From: JACKFB01 sp041389525
GTDB lineage: Bacteria > Myxococcota_A > UBA9042 > PHBI01 > JACKFB01
Assembly: GCA_041389525.1 (NCBI GenBank)
Contig: JAWKRR010000034.1
Coordinates: 1 to 64,000, forward strand
Direction: 5' to 3'
Length of the DNA stretch: 64,000 bases
This document shows, piece after piece, positions 37,661 to 45,003 of this stretch (position 1 is the first letter of the stretch; each line of letters begins with the position of its first letter). Made by a program: the position numbers and the translations under genes. A model generated the notes under the pieces. It did not search any database and was not told the origin of the DNA. It saw only the letters and a program-made list of their open reading frames with translations.

Positions 37661-38752
37661 TCAACGATCGCCCCCTGGCTTTTCGGCGGGATCTTCCGGG
37701 CCAAGCGGCCCCGAAGCCCATGGAATCGTGAAGAAGTCGACCTCCGCGACAGCCGCGTCCCCGCGCTGGAGGCCCATGACGCGCACCCGCAGCCCCTCGC
37801 GCGCGCGCGCCACGATCATATAGTGAAGGGGGCGCGGCGCAGGCAGCGACACGAGGTCCTGGGGACCCGGCGGGCGTGGCGTTCCCCGCAGTCGGCTGGG
37901 CCGGGGTCCGCCGCCGCCTGCGCTCACGACGAGGTGGAGGCCGTCGACCACGTAGCGCTCGTAGCCGTGGGCGTGGCCGGAGAAGATGGCCATGACCTTG
38001 GGCGAGGACGCCGCGGCCGCCACGACGGTCTCGCGCACGGCCGCGTCCCCCGAGACGACCACGCTGCGCGTGTAGGGCGGATGGTGGGCGAAGACCAGGA
38101 CGCCGCGGACGGACGCGTCGGCCTCCAGGGCCGCCAGCGTGCGGGTCAGCCACTCGCGCTGCTCGGCCCAGGCGGCGGGCCCCAGCGCGTCGGCGTTCGA
38201 GTCGAGGAACACCAGCCCGAGATCGGTCTGGCGGGCGAGATACCAGGTCCGCTCACGCAGGGACGGGAAGCGCTGGCCCAGCGCGTCGAGGGCGGGTCGG
38301 TCGCGGCCGCGCCACTCGTGGTTCCCGGCCGCGGCCAGCACCGGGATGCCGGCGTCGCGCACAGGCTTCATCAGCCGGTCGAAGTGCTGCCAGTCGGGCT
38401 CGGACGCGCCCCGGAAGACGAGGTCGCCGACGACGATCAAGGCCGAGGGCGCGGCGTGGACGAGCGAACGCACCAGCATCTGAGGCTCGCGCTCGTTGAC
38501 CTCGCGACCGAGCACCGCGCACTCGATGACCGAGGTGCGCTGGGTGTCGCCCATGATGACGAGCGGGCCGGACGGGGGGCCCGGCGTCTGCGCGTAGTGG
38601 GCCGGGGCGCCGCCGGGCTGCTCAGGGGGCGGAGTCGGGCGGCAGGGGTCGCCCGCGCAGGCGCTCACCACCGCGCTGAGACACGCAAGGGCGAGCCCAA
38701 GCACCGGGCGCGTCGCCAGACCCCGTCGACGGGCGCGCCGCGCCAGGGTCAC
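37661..38752 (-). CDS. Calcineurin-like metallophosphoesterase lipoprotein (363 aa)
   Basis: GTG at 38752 opens a basic N-terminus, a hydrophobic helix and the lipobox VSAC (VLGLALACLSAVVSAC). Metal-site motifs follow in order: VIMGDTQRTS (Gln where many members have His), VVGDLVFRG, AAGNHEWRG, VFAHHPPYT and FSGHAHGYERY. This order matches the purple-acid-phosphatase-like branch of the calcineurin superfamily. The last 60 residues are beta-rich (VRVMGLQRGDAAVAEVDFF). It is probably a periplasmic or surface phosphatase. The start faces the PQQ-propeller gene across 63 bp. The GTG is the last start codon before the signal sequence, and no ATG is better placed. Confidence 0.82.
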   Translation of the reverse strand: MTLARRARRRGLATRPVLGLALACLSAVVSACAGDPCRPTPPPEQPGGAPAHYAQTPGPPSGPLVIMGDTQRTSVIECAVLGREVNEREPQMLVRSLVHAAPSALIVVGDLVFRGASEPDWQHFDRLMKPVRDAGIPVLAAAGNHEWRGRDRPALDALGQRFPSLRERTWYLARQTDLGLVFLDSNADALGPAAWAEQREWLTRTLAALEADASVRGVLVFAHHPPYTRSVVVSGDAAVRETVVAAAASSPKVMAIFSGHAHGYERYVVDGLHLVVSAGGGGPRPSRLRGTPRPPGPQDLVSLPAPRPLHYMIVARAREGLRVRVMGLQRGDAAVAEVDFFTIPWASGPLGPEDPAEKPGGDR

Positions 38753-38815
38753 CGCGCCGCAACCGCCGGGTACCAACGGCGGCGTCGCCTGTGATACCCA
38801 TGGGCGTCCTGGGGG

Positions 38816-40255
38816 ATGAGACGGATGCCCGTAGTTCGCAGCGTCGGGGTGGTGTTGGCGCTCGCCGTGACGGCGCTGATGGCGGTGCCGGTCCGCGGCG
38901 CGGCGCCCAGCGCGCCGGTCGGGTGGCGCCTCGACGGGACCGGCCGCTACCCCGCGACCGACCCGCCCACCACGTGGTCCGCGGGCCGAAACGTCGTGTG
39001 GCGGACGCCGCTGCCGACCTGGGGGAACGCCTCGCCGGTCGTCGTCGGCGACCGCGTGTTCGTGGCCGCCGAACCGAGCTCGCTGCTCTGTCTGCGCGCC
39101 AGCGACGGGAAACTGCTCTGGTCCCACGACAACCGCTACCTCGACACCCTCAGCGGCGGCGAGCGCGACGCGATGGCGGTTCGGCTCGCGCAGGCCGACG
39201 AGGCCAAGGCGGAGCTGGACGCCACGAACAAGCGGATCTCGGCGCTCAAGCGCGCCCTGCGAAAGCGAAAACGGGACGGCGAGGACCCGCGCGCGGAGCT
39301 CGAGCGGCTCACGGCGCGCGCGTCCACGCTGAAGAAAGAGCTCGACGCGACCTCGCAGTTTCGCACGCCGCCCACCCACGACATCATCGGCTACGCGTCG
39401 TCCACGCCGGTCAGCGACGGCGAGACCGTCTACGCGCTGTTCGCCCACGGCGTCGTGGCCGCCTACGCCCTGGACGGTACCCGGCGCTGGATTCGGTGGC
39501 TCGGGCACACCCCGCACATGAACGGCAACCCGGATGGCCACGCTGCGTCGCCGCTCATCGCGGGCGGCCGCCTCATCGTGCCGTACGCGTCGCTGCAGGC
39601 GTTGGATTTGCGCGACGGGAGCGTGGTCTGGACCTCCGAGCCGTACCGGGACTTCGGTTCGCCGGTCGCGGCGCGCGTCGGTGGCGAGGACGCGGTGGCG
39701 GCCCCCGACGGGCGCGTGCTGCGGGCCCGCGACGGCGCGGTGCTCGCCAAGGGGGTCGGCGAGGTCTACTACGTGGGCCCGGTGAGCGACGAGCGCAGCC
39801 TCTTCTTCGTCGGCAGCGTCGACTCGACCACCAAGAGCCAGCGCCCCATGGCGCGCGCCTTCTCGCTGGCCACCCTCTCCCACGGCGCGGCGAGCCCGCC
39901 CCCTCTGTGGACCGCGGCCCTCGAGGTCGACCGCTACTACGCGTCCCCGCTGGTCCACGACGGCGTCCTCTACGCGCTGTCGGAGTCCGGCTATTTCACG
40001 GGCCTCGACGCCAGCAACGGCAAGCGGCTCTTCATGGAGGACCTGGACTTCATGGACGCCAAACCCAGCGTCGCGTCCGCGGGTCGCTTCATCTACCTGA
40101 GCGATTCCAGCGGCCGCACCATCGTCTATCGCGGCGGTCGGGAGGTCGCGCGCGTCGCCGACAACCACCTCGAGCCCTTCCGCGCCACGCCCTACTTCAC
40201 GGGCTCGCGGATGTACGTCCGCGCCCACACGGCGCTGTACTGCATCGGGCGTTAG
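38816..40255 (+). CDS. Secreted PQQ-type beta-propeller protein with an inserted coiled coil (479 aa)
   Basis: A cleavable signal peptide (VGVVLALAVTALMAVPVRGAA) is followed by propeller blades with the PQQ/BamB pattern: VVVGDRVFVAAEPSSLLCLRA, then DGKLLWSHD; DGETVYALFAHGVVAAYAL, then DGTRRWIRW; and VHDGVLYALSESGYFTGLDA. Between the first and second blades, residues about 115-185 form a highly charged helical stretch (LAQADEAKAELDATNKRI, LKRALRKRKRD, LTARASTLKKELD) that should make a coiled coil; propellers of this type do not normally have one. Two nearby ATGs (38816 and 38825) are both possible. It is convergent with the SUMF-like gene, 13 bp apart. Confidence 0.8.
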   Translation: MRRMPVVRSVGVVLALAVTALMAVPVRGAAPSAPVGWRLDGTGRYPATDPPTTWSAGRNVVWRTPLPTWGNASPVVVGDRVFVAAEPSSLLCLRASDGKLLWSHDNRYLDTLSGGERDAMAVRLAQADEAKAELDATNKRISALKRALRKRKRDGEDPRAELERLTARASTLKKELDATSQFRTPPTHDIIGYASSTPVSDGETVYALFAHGVVAAYALDGTRRWIRWLGHTPHMNGNPDGHAASPLIAGGRLIVPYASLQALDLRDGSVVWTSEPYRDFGSPVAARVGGEDAVAAPDGRVLRARDGAVLAKGVGEVYYVGPVSDERSLFFVGSVDSTTKSQRPMARAFSLATLSHGAASPPPLWTAALEVDRYYASPLVHDGVLYALSESGYFTGLDASNGKRLFMEDLDFMDAKPSVASAGRFIYLSDSSGRTIVYRGGREVARVADNHLEPFRATPYFTGSRMYVRAHTALYCIGR

Positions 40256-40268
40256 CGAGGCGGGCACG

Positions 40269-41192
40269 CTAGCGTCGCCGCCGGGGCGGGCCCTTGTCGA
40301 AGAGGCCGGCGCGGTCGGCCTCCGTGGGCGTGCGCGCGCAGCGGAAGCCGACGTCTGCGAAGGCGCTGTCCGGCTCGAGGCTGGCACGGTAGGCGCCGCG
40401 CAGCTCTTGGTAGCCCTCGCTTTGCCAGGATCCACCTCGCTGAACGCGGCGAGTCCCCTCGGGCGGGCCTACCGGGTCCAGCCGCCCGCTCCGGGCGTAC
40501 CAGTCCTCGGCGTACCAATCGGCGACCCACTCCCAGACGCCACCGGAGAGCTCGGCCACGCCCGCGGCGCCGAAGAAGCGGGTCGCGCCGGTGATGCGCG
40601 TGCCGTCGGAGGGGCAGCCCTCGTGGAGCACGGCGCGGTTGGGGTCGCCGCACGCGGGGACCTCGTCGCCCCATGAGAACCGGGTGCCTTGGGGCCCGCG
40701 GGCCGCGAACTCCCACTCGGCCTCGGTGGGGAGGCGGGCGCCGGCCCAGGCGCAGAAGTCGCGGGCGCCGCGCCAGGTCACGCCGTTGATCGGGTGAGCT
40801 TGGCGGTCGGGCACGTCGAAGTTGAAGTAGCCGCCGCCGGGGTGGACGTCCTCGACGCGGCAGCCACCGGCGCGCACGCAGTCGCCGAAGGCCTGCGCGG
40901 TCACCTGGGTCAGGTCGAGGTAGTAGGACGACAGCTCGACGATGTGGGGTGGCGACTCGTCGGGTTCGGCGTCGGGATCGTAGGCGGGAGCTGACGGATC
41001 GGAGGACTGGGCGCCCATCAGGAACTCCGCCCCCACCACCAGCACCATGCAGTCGCGGTAGGCCTGCGGGCCGCACCAGCTGTGGTTCAGCAGCGGGCCC
41101 CGCGTGGCGAGAAACGCGACGACGACGCCCGCGAGCGCGGCGATGAGCGCCAAGCCCAGGGCGAGGCCAGTGGTTCGCTTGGTCCAAGCCAT
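40269..41192 (-). CDS. Membrane-anchored SUMF1/FGE-fold protein (307 aa)
   Basis: An N-terminal helix (TGLALGLALIAALAGVVVAFL) anchors the protein. The FGE-sulfatase fold follows with LVVGAEFLMGAQSSD, ESPPHIVELSSYYLD, HPINGVTWRGARDFCAWAG, RLPTEAEWEFAARG and VWEWVADWYAEDWYA, then RRVQRGGSW, and a C-terminal GFRCAR. True formylglycine-generating enzymes have two cysteines just after RGGSW; here the sequence is QSEGYQELRGAYR, with none. So it is not a canonical sulfatase activator and may be a binding or signalling member of the fold, as many bacterial paralogues are. The preceding lipoprotein gene on the same strand is 78 bp upstream. Confidence 0.83.
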   Translation of the reverse strand: MAWTKRTTGLALGLALIAALAGVVVAFLATRGPLLNHSWCGPQAYRDCMVLVVGAEFLMGAQSSDPSAPAYDPDAEPDESPPHIVELSSYYLDLTQVTAQAFGDCVRAGGCRVEDVHPGGGYFNFDVPDRQAHPINGVTWRGARDFCAWAGARLPTEAEWEFAARGPQGTRFSWGDEVPACGDPNRAVLHEGCPSDGTRITGATRFFGAAGVAELSGGVWEWVADWYAEDWYARSGRLDPVGPPEGTRRVQRGGSWQSEGYQELRGAYRASLEPDSAFADVGFRCARTPTEADRAGLFDKGPPRRRR

Positions 41193-41270
41193 CGCCGGGG
41201 AGTGTGACAGAGGGCGCCGGGATTTTCGATGCCTGCGGCCGCGGCGGGCCAGGGGCGGCGACCGGGCGCC

Positions 41271-41792
41271 TCAGCGCAGCGCGAACCGGAAGCCGGCGCC
41301 GAGCATCGCGGCCCAGTAGGGCTGATTTGGCAGCTCGCCCAGGCGAATCGCGTACTCCACCATCCCGCCGGCGCTGAGGAAGACGCCGGCACCGGGGCCG
41401 CTCCCGCCGGTGGCGAGGCCGGTGTCGAGGACCAGCAGCACGCCGGCCTCGAGGTAGGGGCTGCCGATGGAGACCGCCTCTTTGTCGCCCACCTTGTCGT
41501 ACTGGAGCAGGTGGACGCCGCCGCGGACGTACGGGGAGAAGATGGAGACGCGGCTCATCCCGGCGATGTCGAGGGAGAGGGCGGCCTGGCGGGCGTCGTC
41601 GGTGAACTTGGTGCGGACGCCGACCGAGGAGGTCACCGGGGAGCGGCCGAAGCCGGCGTAGGCGTTGAAGGCGCCGCCGCCGCCCGACTCCTCGCCGCGG
41701 AATGGCGCGACGTAGCCGACCTCGCCGTGGACTGCCGCGGCGCAGCCCGCGAGGGGAGCGAGCAAGAGGGTGCAAATCAGGACAGCGCGCAT
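41271..41792 (-). CDS. Small lipoprotein, probable outer-membrane beta-barrel-like protein (173 aa)
   Basis: The start ATG 41792 has GGAGGA seven bases ahead. MRAVLICTLLLAPLAGC gives a lipobox. The remaining sequence alternates hydrophobic and polar residues with many glycines and ends in aromatic phenylalanine (GAGFRFALR), as in small outer-membrane barrel proteins: GEVGYVAPFRGEES, VGVRTKFTDDARQAALSLD and FLSAGGMVEYAIRLG. No family identified. It shares a 315-bp divergent region with the PP2C gene. Confidence 0.65.
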   Translation of the reverse strand: MRAVLICTLLLAPLAGCAAAVHGEVGYVAPFRGEESGGGGAFNAYAGFGRSPVTSSVGVRTKFTDDARQAALSLDIAGMSRVSIFSPYVRGGVHLLQYDKVGDKEAVSIGSPYLEAGVLLVLDTGLATGGSGPGAGVFLSAGGMVEYAIRLGELPNQPYWAAMLGAGFRFALR

Positions 41793-41917
41793 GGGGTCCT
41801 CCGGGTGGGGCGGCGTACGGTCTGCTCGCTTGGCAATGCAGCTTCGGTGCCACGCGCTCAGGGCGAGTGGTGGCGCGCCGGGGCGGGGGCGGGGGCGGGA
41901 GGGGCGCGGGGCAGCAG

Positions 41918-41941
41918 GCCCCAAATCGGGGCAGTTTGCCC
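41918..41941 (+). promoter_or_regulatory. Paired inverted repeats, possible activator sites
   Basis: GCCCC-N5-GGGGC (41918-41932) and GGGCA-N3-TGCCC (41929-41941) overlap by four bases. They lie about 80-105 bp upstream of the -24 element, where sigma-54 activators normally bind. Confidence 0.35.
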
Positions 41942-42022
41942 GCGGTGGCGGCCCGAGCGCGGGGTGACGCCGAGGCCCCGACCTCGCGTTTCGGCCCCAG
42001 GCTGGCGACGATGGAGGGTGAG

Positions 42023-42038
42023 TGGCACCGCGCTTGCA
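42023..42038 (+). promoter_or_regulatory. Sigma-54 (RpoN) promoter for the PP2C phosphatase gene
   Basis: TGGCAC-N5-TTGCA reproduces the -24/-12 consensus, with GG and GC at the correct spacing. Transcription would start near 42,049, giving a leader of about 60 nt before ATG 42108. Genes of this type need an AAA+ activator, which is not in the window. Confidence 0.68.
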
Positions 42039-42107
42039 CCGCTTGCACAGAGAGACACACGAACCACGGCGCTGACTGTCCAGACGGGGCGCCAGGAGGA
42101 TGGCCCC

Positions 42108-42905
42108 ATGCAGGTACGCTACGCAGGCGCAACGAAGACCGGTCTTCATCGGAAGCGAAACGAGGACACCTTTACCATCGCGCCCGAGCAGCACGTCGTC
42201 GTGCTCGCGGACGGCATCGGCGGGCGTCCCGATGGAGACGTGGCCTCCGAGGTCGCGGCGCAGACCATCGTGGGCCACATCCTGCGTGCGGACCCTGACG
42301 TGCAGGCGGAGGGGCCGCGCAGGACGCCGTCACGGATCGAGGCGCTGCTGGTCGGCGGAGTTCGCGAGGCCCACGACCGCATCAAGAACGCGTCGGTGGC
42401 TGGCTGGGGACAGGGCATGGGCACCACGGTGGTCACGGCCATCTGCGACGCTGACGCCGCCTGGGTCGCGCACGTGGGCGACAGCCGCGCGTATCTGATT
42501 CGCGACGGCGAGCTCCAGCGACTCACCGAGGACCACACGCTGCTGGCGGAGCTGCGCCGGCGCGACGTCATCTCCGACATGGTCGGCGAGGACTCGCCGA
42601 TGGCCCACCAGCTGACGCGGGCGCTGGGAATCCAAGACGACTTGGAGATCGACGTCGTGCGCCACGTTCCCCGGCCGGGCGACGTGCTGTTGCTCTGCTC
42701 CGACGGGCTGCCTCACGCGGTGTCCCCGGAGCGCATCGTCGAGCTGGTGACGACCGGCGGGGAGGATCTGCTCTGCGCCGCCCAGGCCTTGGTCGCGGCA
42801 GCCATCGCGGCCGAGGAGCCCGACGACACCACGGTGGTGCTCGTCGCGTGGGACTCCGACGACGAGGCCGAGACCCTCGAGGTCCCGGCGGCTCGGTTCA
42901 ACTAG
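42108..42905 (+). CDS. PP2C-family Ser/Thr protein phosphatase (265 aa)
   Basis: All core PPM motifs are present in order: RKRNEDTFTI, VLADGIGGRPDGDVAS, MGTTVVTAICDADAAWVAHVGDSRAYLIRDG, LTEDHTLLAEL, LLLCSDGLPHAVSP and EEPDDTTVVLV. The metal-binding aspartates are intact. It is a soluble cytoplasmic phosphatase of the PrpC/Stp type and the expected partner of Ser/Thr kinases such as the one 22 kb away, though no proof links the two. ATG 42108 follows an AGGAGGA site by seven bases. Its promoter looks sigma-54 dependent, which is unusual for this family and suggests stress or developmental control. Confidence 0.92.
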   Translation: MQVRYAGATKTGLHRKRNEDTFTIAPEQHVVVLADGIGGRPDGDVASEVAAQTIVGHILRADPDVQAEGPRRTPSRIEALLVGGVREAHDRIKNASVAGWGQGMGTTVVTAICDADAAWVAHVGDSRAYLIRDGELQRLTEDHTLLAELRRRDVISDMVGEDSPMAHQLTRALGIQDDLEIDVVRHVPRPGDVLLLCSDGLPHAVSPERIVELVTTGGEDLLCAAQALVAAAIAAEEPDDTTVVLVAWDSDDEAETLEVPAARFN

Positions 42906-42982
42906 CCGCGGGGGGCAGCAGATCCGGAGAGCGCGGGTCCCTAAGCAGAGGCGGCCGGCGAGGGTCGGCTCGCCTCACGCCC

Positions 42983-44974
42983 TCAGTCGAGGAAGCAACC
43001 CCACACGCCGCCGCCGTCGGGTCCGCAGAGGCAGCTGGACATGTTGCAGTCGCTGCCGCCCGCCGCGCTCGCCCCAAGGCAGGGATGCCCTGGCGTGGTC
43101 GACCCGCCGGAATACGAGGTGGTGCCGATGGCGTCGTTCGGTTCGCGCTCATCGCCGATGGTGTCGCAGTCGTTGTCGATGCCGTTACAGAGCTCGGGCG
43201 CGCCTGGGTACACGGTGTTGTCACCGTCGTTGCAGTCGTCGGGCTCGAGCGCTCGGAAGTCTCCGCTGGGCGCGCAGTAGCACGCGGACGTCCCGACGCC
43301 GAACCCGTCGCCGTCGATGTCGGTGAAGTACTCCACGCAGTTGACGGCATCGAGGTCGTTGTTGGTGCCGTTGCAGTTGTCGTCTTCGGGGGTCGAGCAA
43401 TCCTCGGCGATGGAGCCGAGCGGGTCCTCGATGCAGACGAAGCCCTCGCCCGCCACGCAGCCCATGGTCCCGTTCTCGCACAGGTCCGCGTCCAAGCCGT
43501 CGCAGGCCTCGTCGTAGTTGGGGAAGTCCGCCGGCGTCGGCGCGTCGCAGTCCACCCAGGCGCCCGCATCGCACGTCTCGTTGCCGGTCCCGCAGATGCT
43601 GCTGCAGGGCTGCGTCACGCCCTCGTCGATGTCACCGTCGCAGTCATCGTCGATGTTGTTGCAGATCTCGAACCCAACGCCGTACGGCTCGGCGCTGCAG
43701 ACCGGGCCCGTCCCCGTCCCGCCGGCCGGGCACACCCAGTAGCCGTGGGCTTCGCAGGCAGCGCCCGCGCCGACCGTGCAAGGCTCGCCCAAGATCCCCG
43801 CGCCGTTGCTCCAATCCTCGTCGGTGGCGCCGTCGCAGTCGTTGTCCAGGTTGTCGCACAGCTCCGGCTCCGGTCCGCCCATGCACAGGCCGTACTCCGC
43901 GTTGATGATCCCCCAGTCCATGACGTGCGTGTCGCCGCCGCCGGGGACCGTGCGCCCGCCGGGGTGAAAGCCCACGTTGACCAACATGACGAGGTCCTGC
44001 GACACGCTGCGCGCGTAAATCGCCCCGCCCTGCACTTCCGAACGCCACGAGTCGAGCTGACAGCCGTTGCCGCACGAGCCCTCCTGCCCCGGCAGCCCGC
44101 AGTGGTCGCACGCGCCGCCGCACGCCGTGTTGCAGCAGTACCCGTTGGCGCAGTACCCGCTGGTGCACTCGTCCTGCCAGTCGCAGGTGTCGCTGTCGGC
44201 CTTCCACGCGGCGCAGAAGCCCGCCTGGCACAGGCCGCTCAAGCAGGTGGCGTCGCTGGTGCAGAGCGAGCCATTGATCCGCCGGTTCATGCCGCCCGGG
44301 TTGAGACACCCTGAGCACGCCATCAGCAGCACCCAGTCTTGCTGAACCAAGGCCGCAGACTCCGGCGCTGGCAGCGTCCCGCGGGCGGTCCCCGCCTCCG
44401 GCACGCGCGCCTGGTTCGGCAGCGCGTCGGCTCCCGAAGCCACGCCCGCCCCGGCGAAATCCATCGGCGCTGGCGCCAGCGGCGTCATGGTCCCGAGCAC
44501 GGCACACTCACCGGACTCCGTGCAGTGCCAGTACTCCTCGGGCGCCACGCCGGTGGGCGGCGGTCCGCAGGAGTCCGCGAGCTCTTCAGGGGTCGCGTCC
44601 GCCGCACAGCACCCGTCGATCAGCGTGTTCGTGCAGTCCCCGCCTGCCTCGCAGCGGTCTTGGGTGCAGCCGACGCTGTCGTCGCAGTCGGCGTCCATGT
44701 CGCACTCGCGGCAGTCCCCGGCGGTGCACCACGCGCCAGCCGGGCAGTCCGAGTCGACCGTGCACTCCGTCCCCACAGGTGCCGGCGCGGCCTTCACGTC
44801 CGAGCCCGCGTCCGCCTTGACGCTCGACGCGACGGTCGAACCCGGCGCGCTCTCGCACCCGGCCATGCCCACCACCCCGAGGACGAGGCAGCCGAGCACC
44901 ACGCCGCGCGCCGCGATGGCCACGCGAGGCGCCCGCCCAGCCCTTCCGAGACGCTGCCAGCGTGATTCAGGCAT
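42983..44974 (-). CDS. Lipoprotein with MopE-type putative metal-binding motifs (663 aa)
   Basis: Start 44974 has an AAGGGG ribosome site; a second in-frame ATG at 44995 has none. The signal ends in VGMAGC, a lipobox. The N-terminal third is Cys-rich (ECTVDSDCPAGAWC, CQAGFCAAWKADSDTCDWQD). From about residue 390 come four motifs of the kind ELCDNLDNDCDGATDED, EICNNIDDDCDGDIDEG, DACDGLDADLC and ELCNGIDNDCDTIGDE, the MopE putative metal-binding motif first known in Methylococcus and common in Myxococcota. A DIDGDGFG segment adds a calcium-loop-like element. It is last in a three-gene operon with a 29-bp gap. Probably surface-exposed; ligand unproven. Confidence 0.83.
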   Translation of the reverse strand: MPESRWQRLGRAGRAPRVAIAARGVVLGCLVLGVVGMAGCESAPGSTVASSVKADAGSDVKAAPAPVGTECTVDSDCPAGAWCTAGDCRECDMDADCDDSVGCTQDRCEAGGDCTNTLIDGCCAADATPEELADSCGPPPTGVAPEEYWHCTESGECAVLGTMTPLAPAPMDFAGAGVASGADALPNQARVPEAGTARGTLPAPESAALVQQDWVLLMACSGCLNPGGMNRRINGSLCTSDATCLSGLCQAGFCAAWKADSDTCDWQDECTSGYCANGYCCNTACGGACDHCGLPGQEGSCGNGCQLDSWRSEVQGGAIYARSVSQDLVMLVNVGFHPGGRTVPGGGDTHVMDWGIINAEYGLCMGGPEPELCDNLDNDCDGATDEDWSNGAGILGEPCTVGAGAACEAHGYWVCPAGGTGTGPVCSAEPYGVGFEICNNIDDDCDGDIDEGVTQPCSSICGTGNETCDAGAWVDCDAPTPADFPNYDEACDGLDADLCENGTMGCVAGEGFVCIEDPLGSIAEDCSTPEDDNCNGTNNDLDAVNCVEYFTDIDGDGFGVGTSACYCAPSGDFRALEPDDCNDGDNTVYPGAPELCNGIDNDCDTIGDEREPNDAIGTTSYSGGSTTPGHPCLGASAAGGSDCNMSSCLCGPDGGGVWGCFLD

Positions 44975-45003
44975 CGCTTGCCCCTTGGAACTCATCAGAT
45001 GCA

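Larger units (their letters stand above)
41793..42107. other. Divergent regulatory region with sigma-54 promoter
   Basis: This 315-bp gap contains no protein. It holds a G-run tract at about 41,878-41,903, two adjoining inverted repeats at 41,918-41,941, and a sigma-54 core promoter directed to the PP2C gene at 42,023-42,038. Confidence 0.6.

Noticed and set aside
42957..42974. Hairpin GGCGAG-N6-CTCGCC between convergent genes
   Set aside because: It is a short stem with no T-tract; it may help to terminate but cannot be distinguished from chance.
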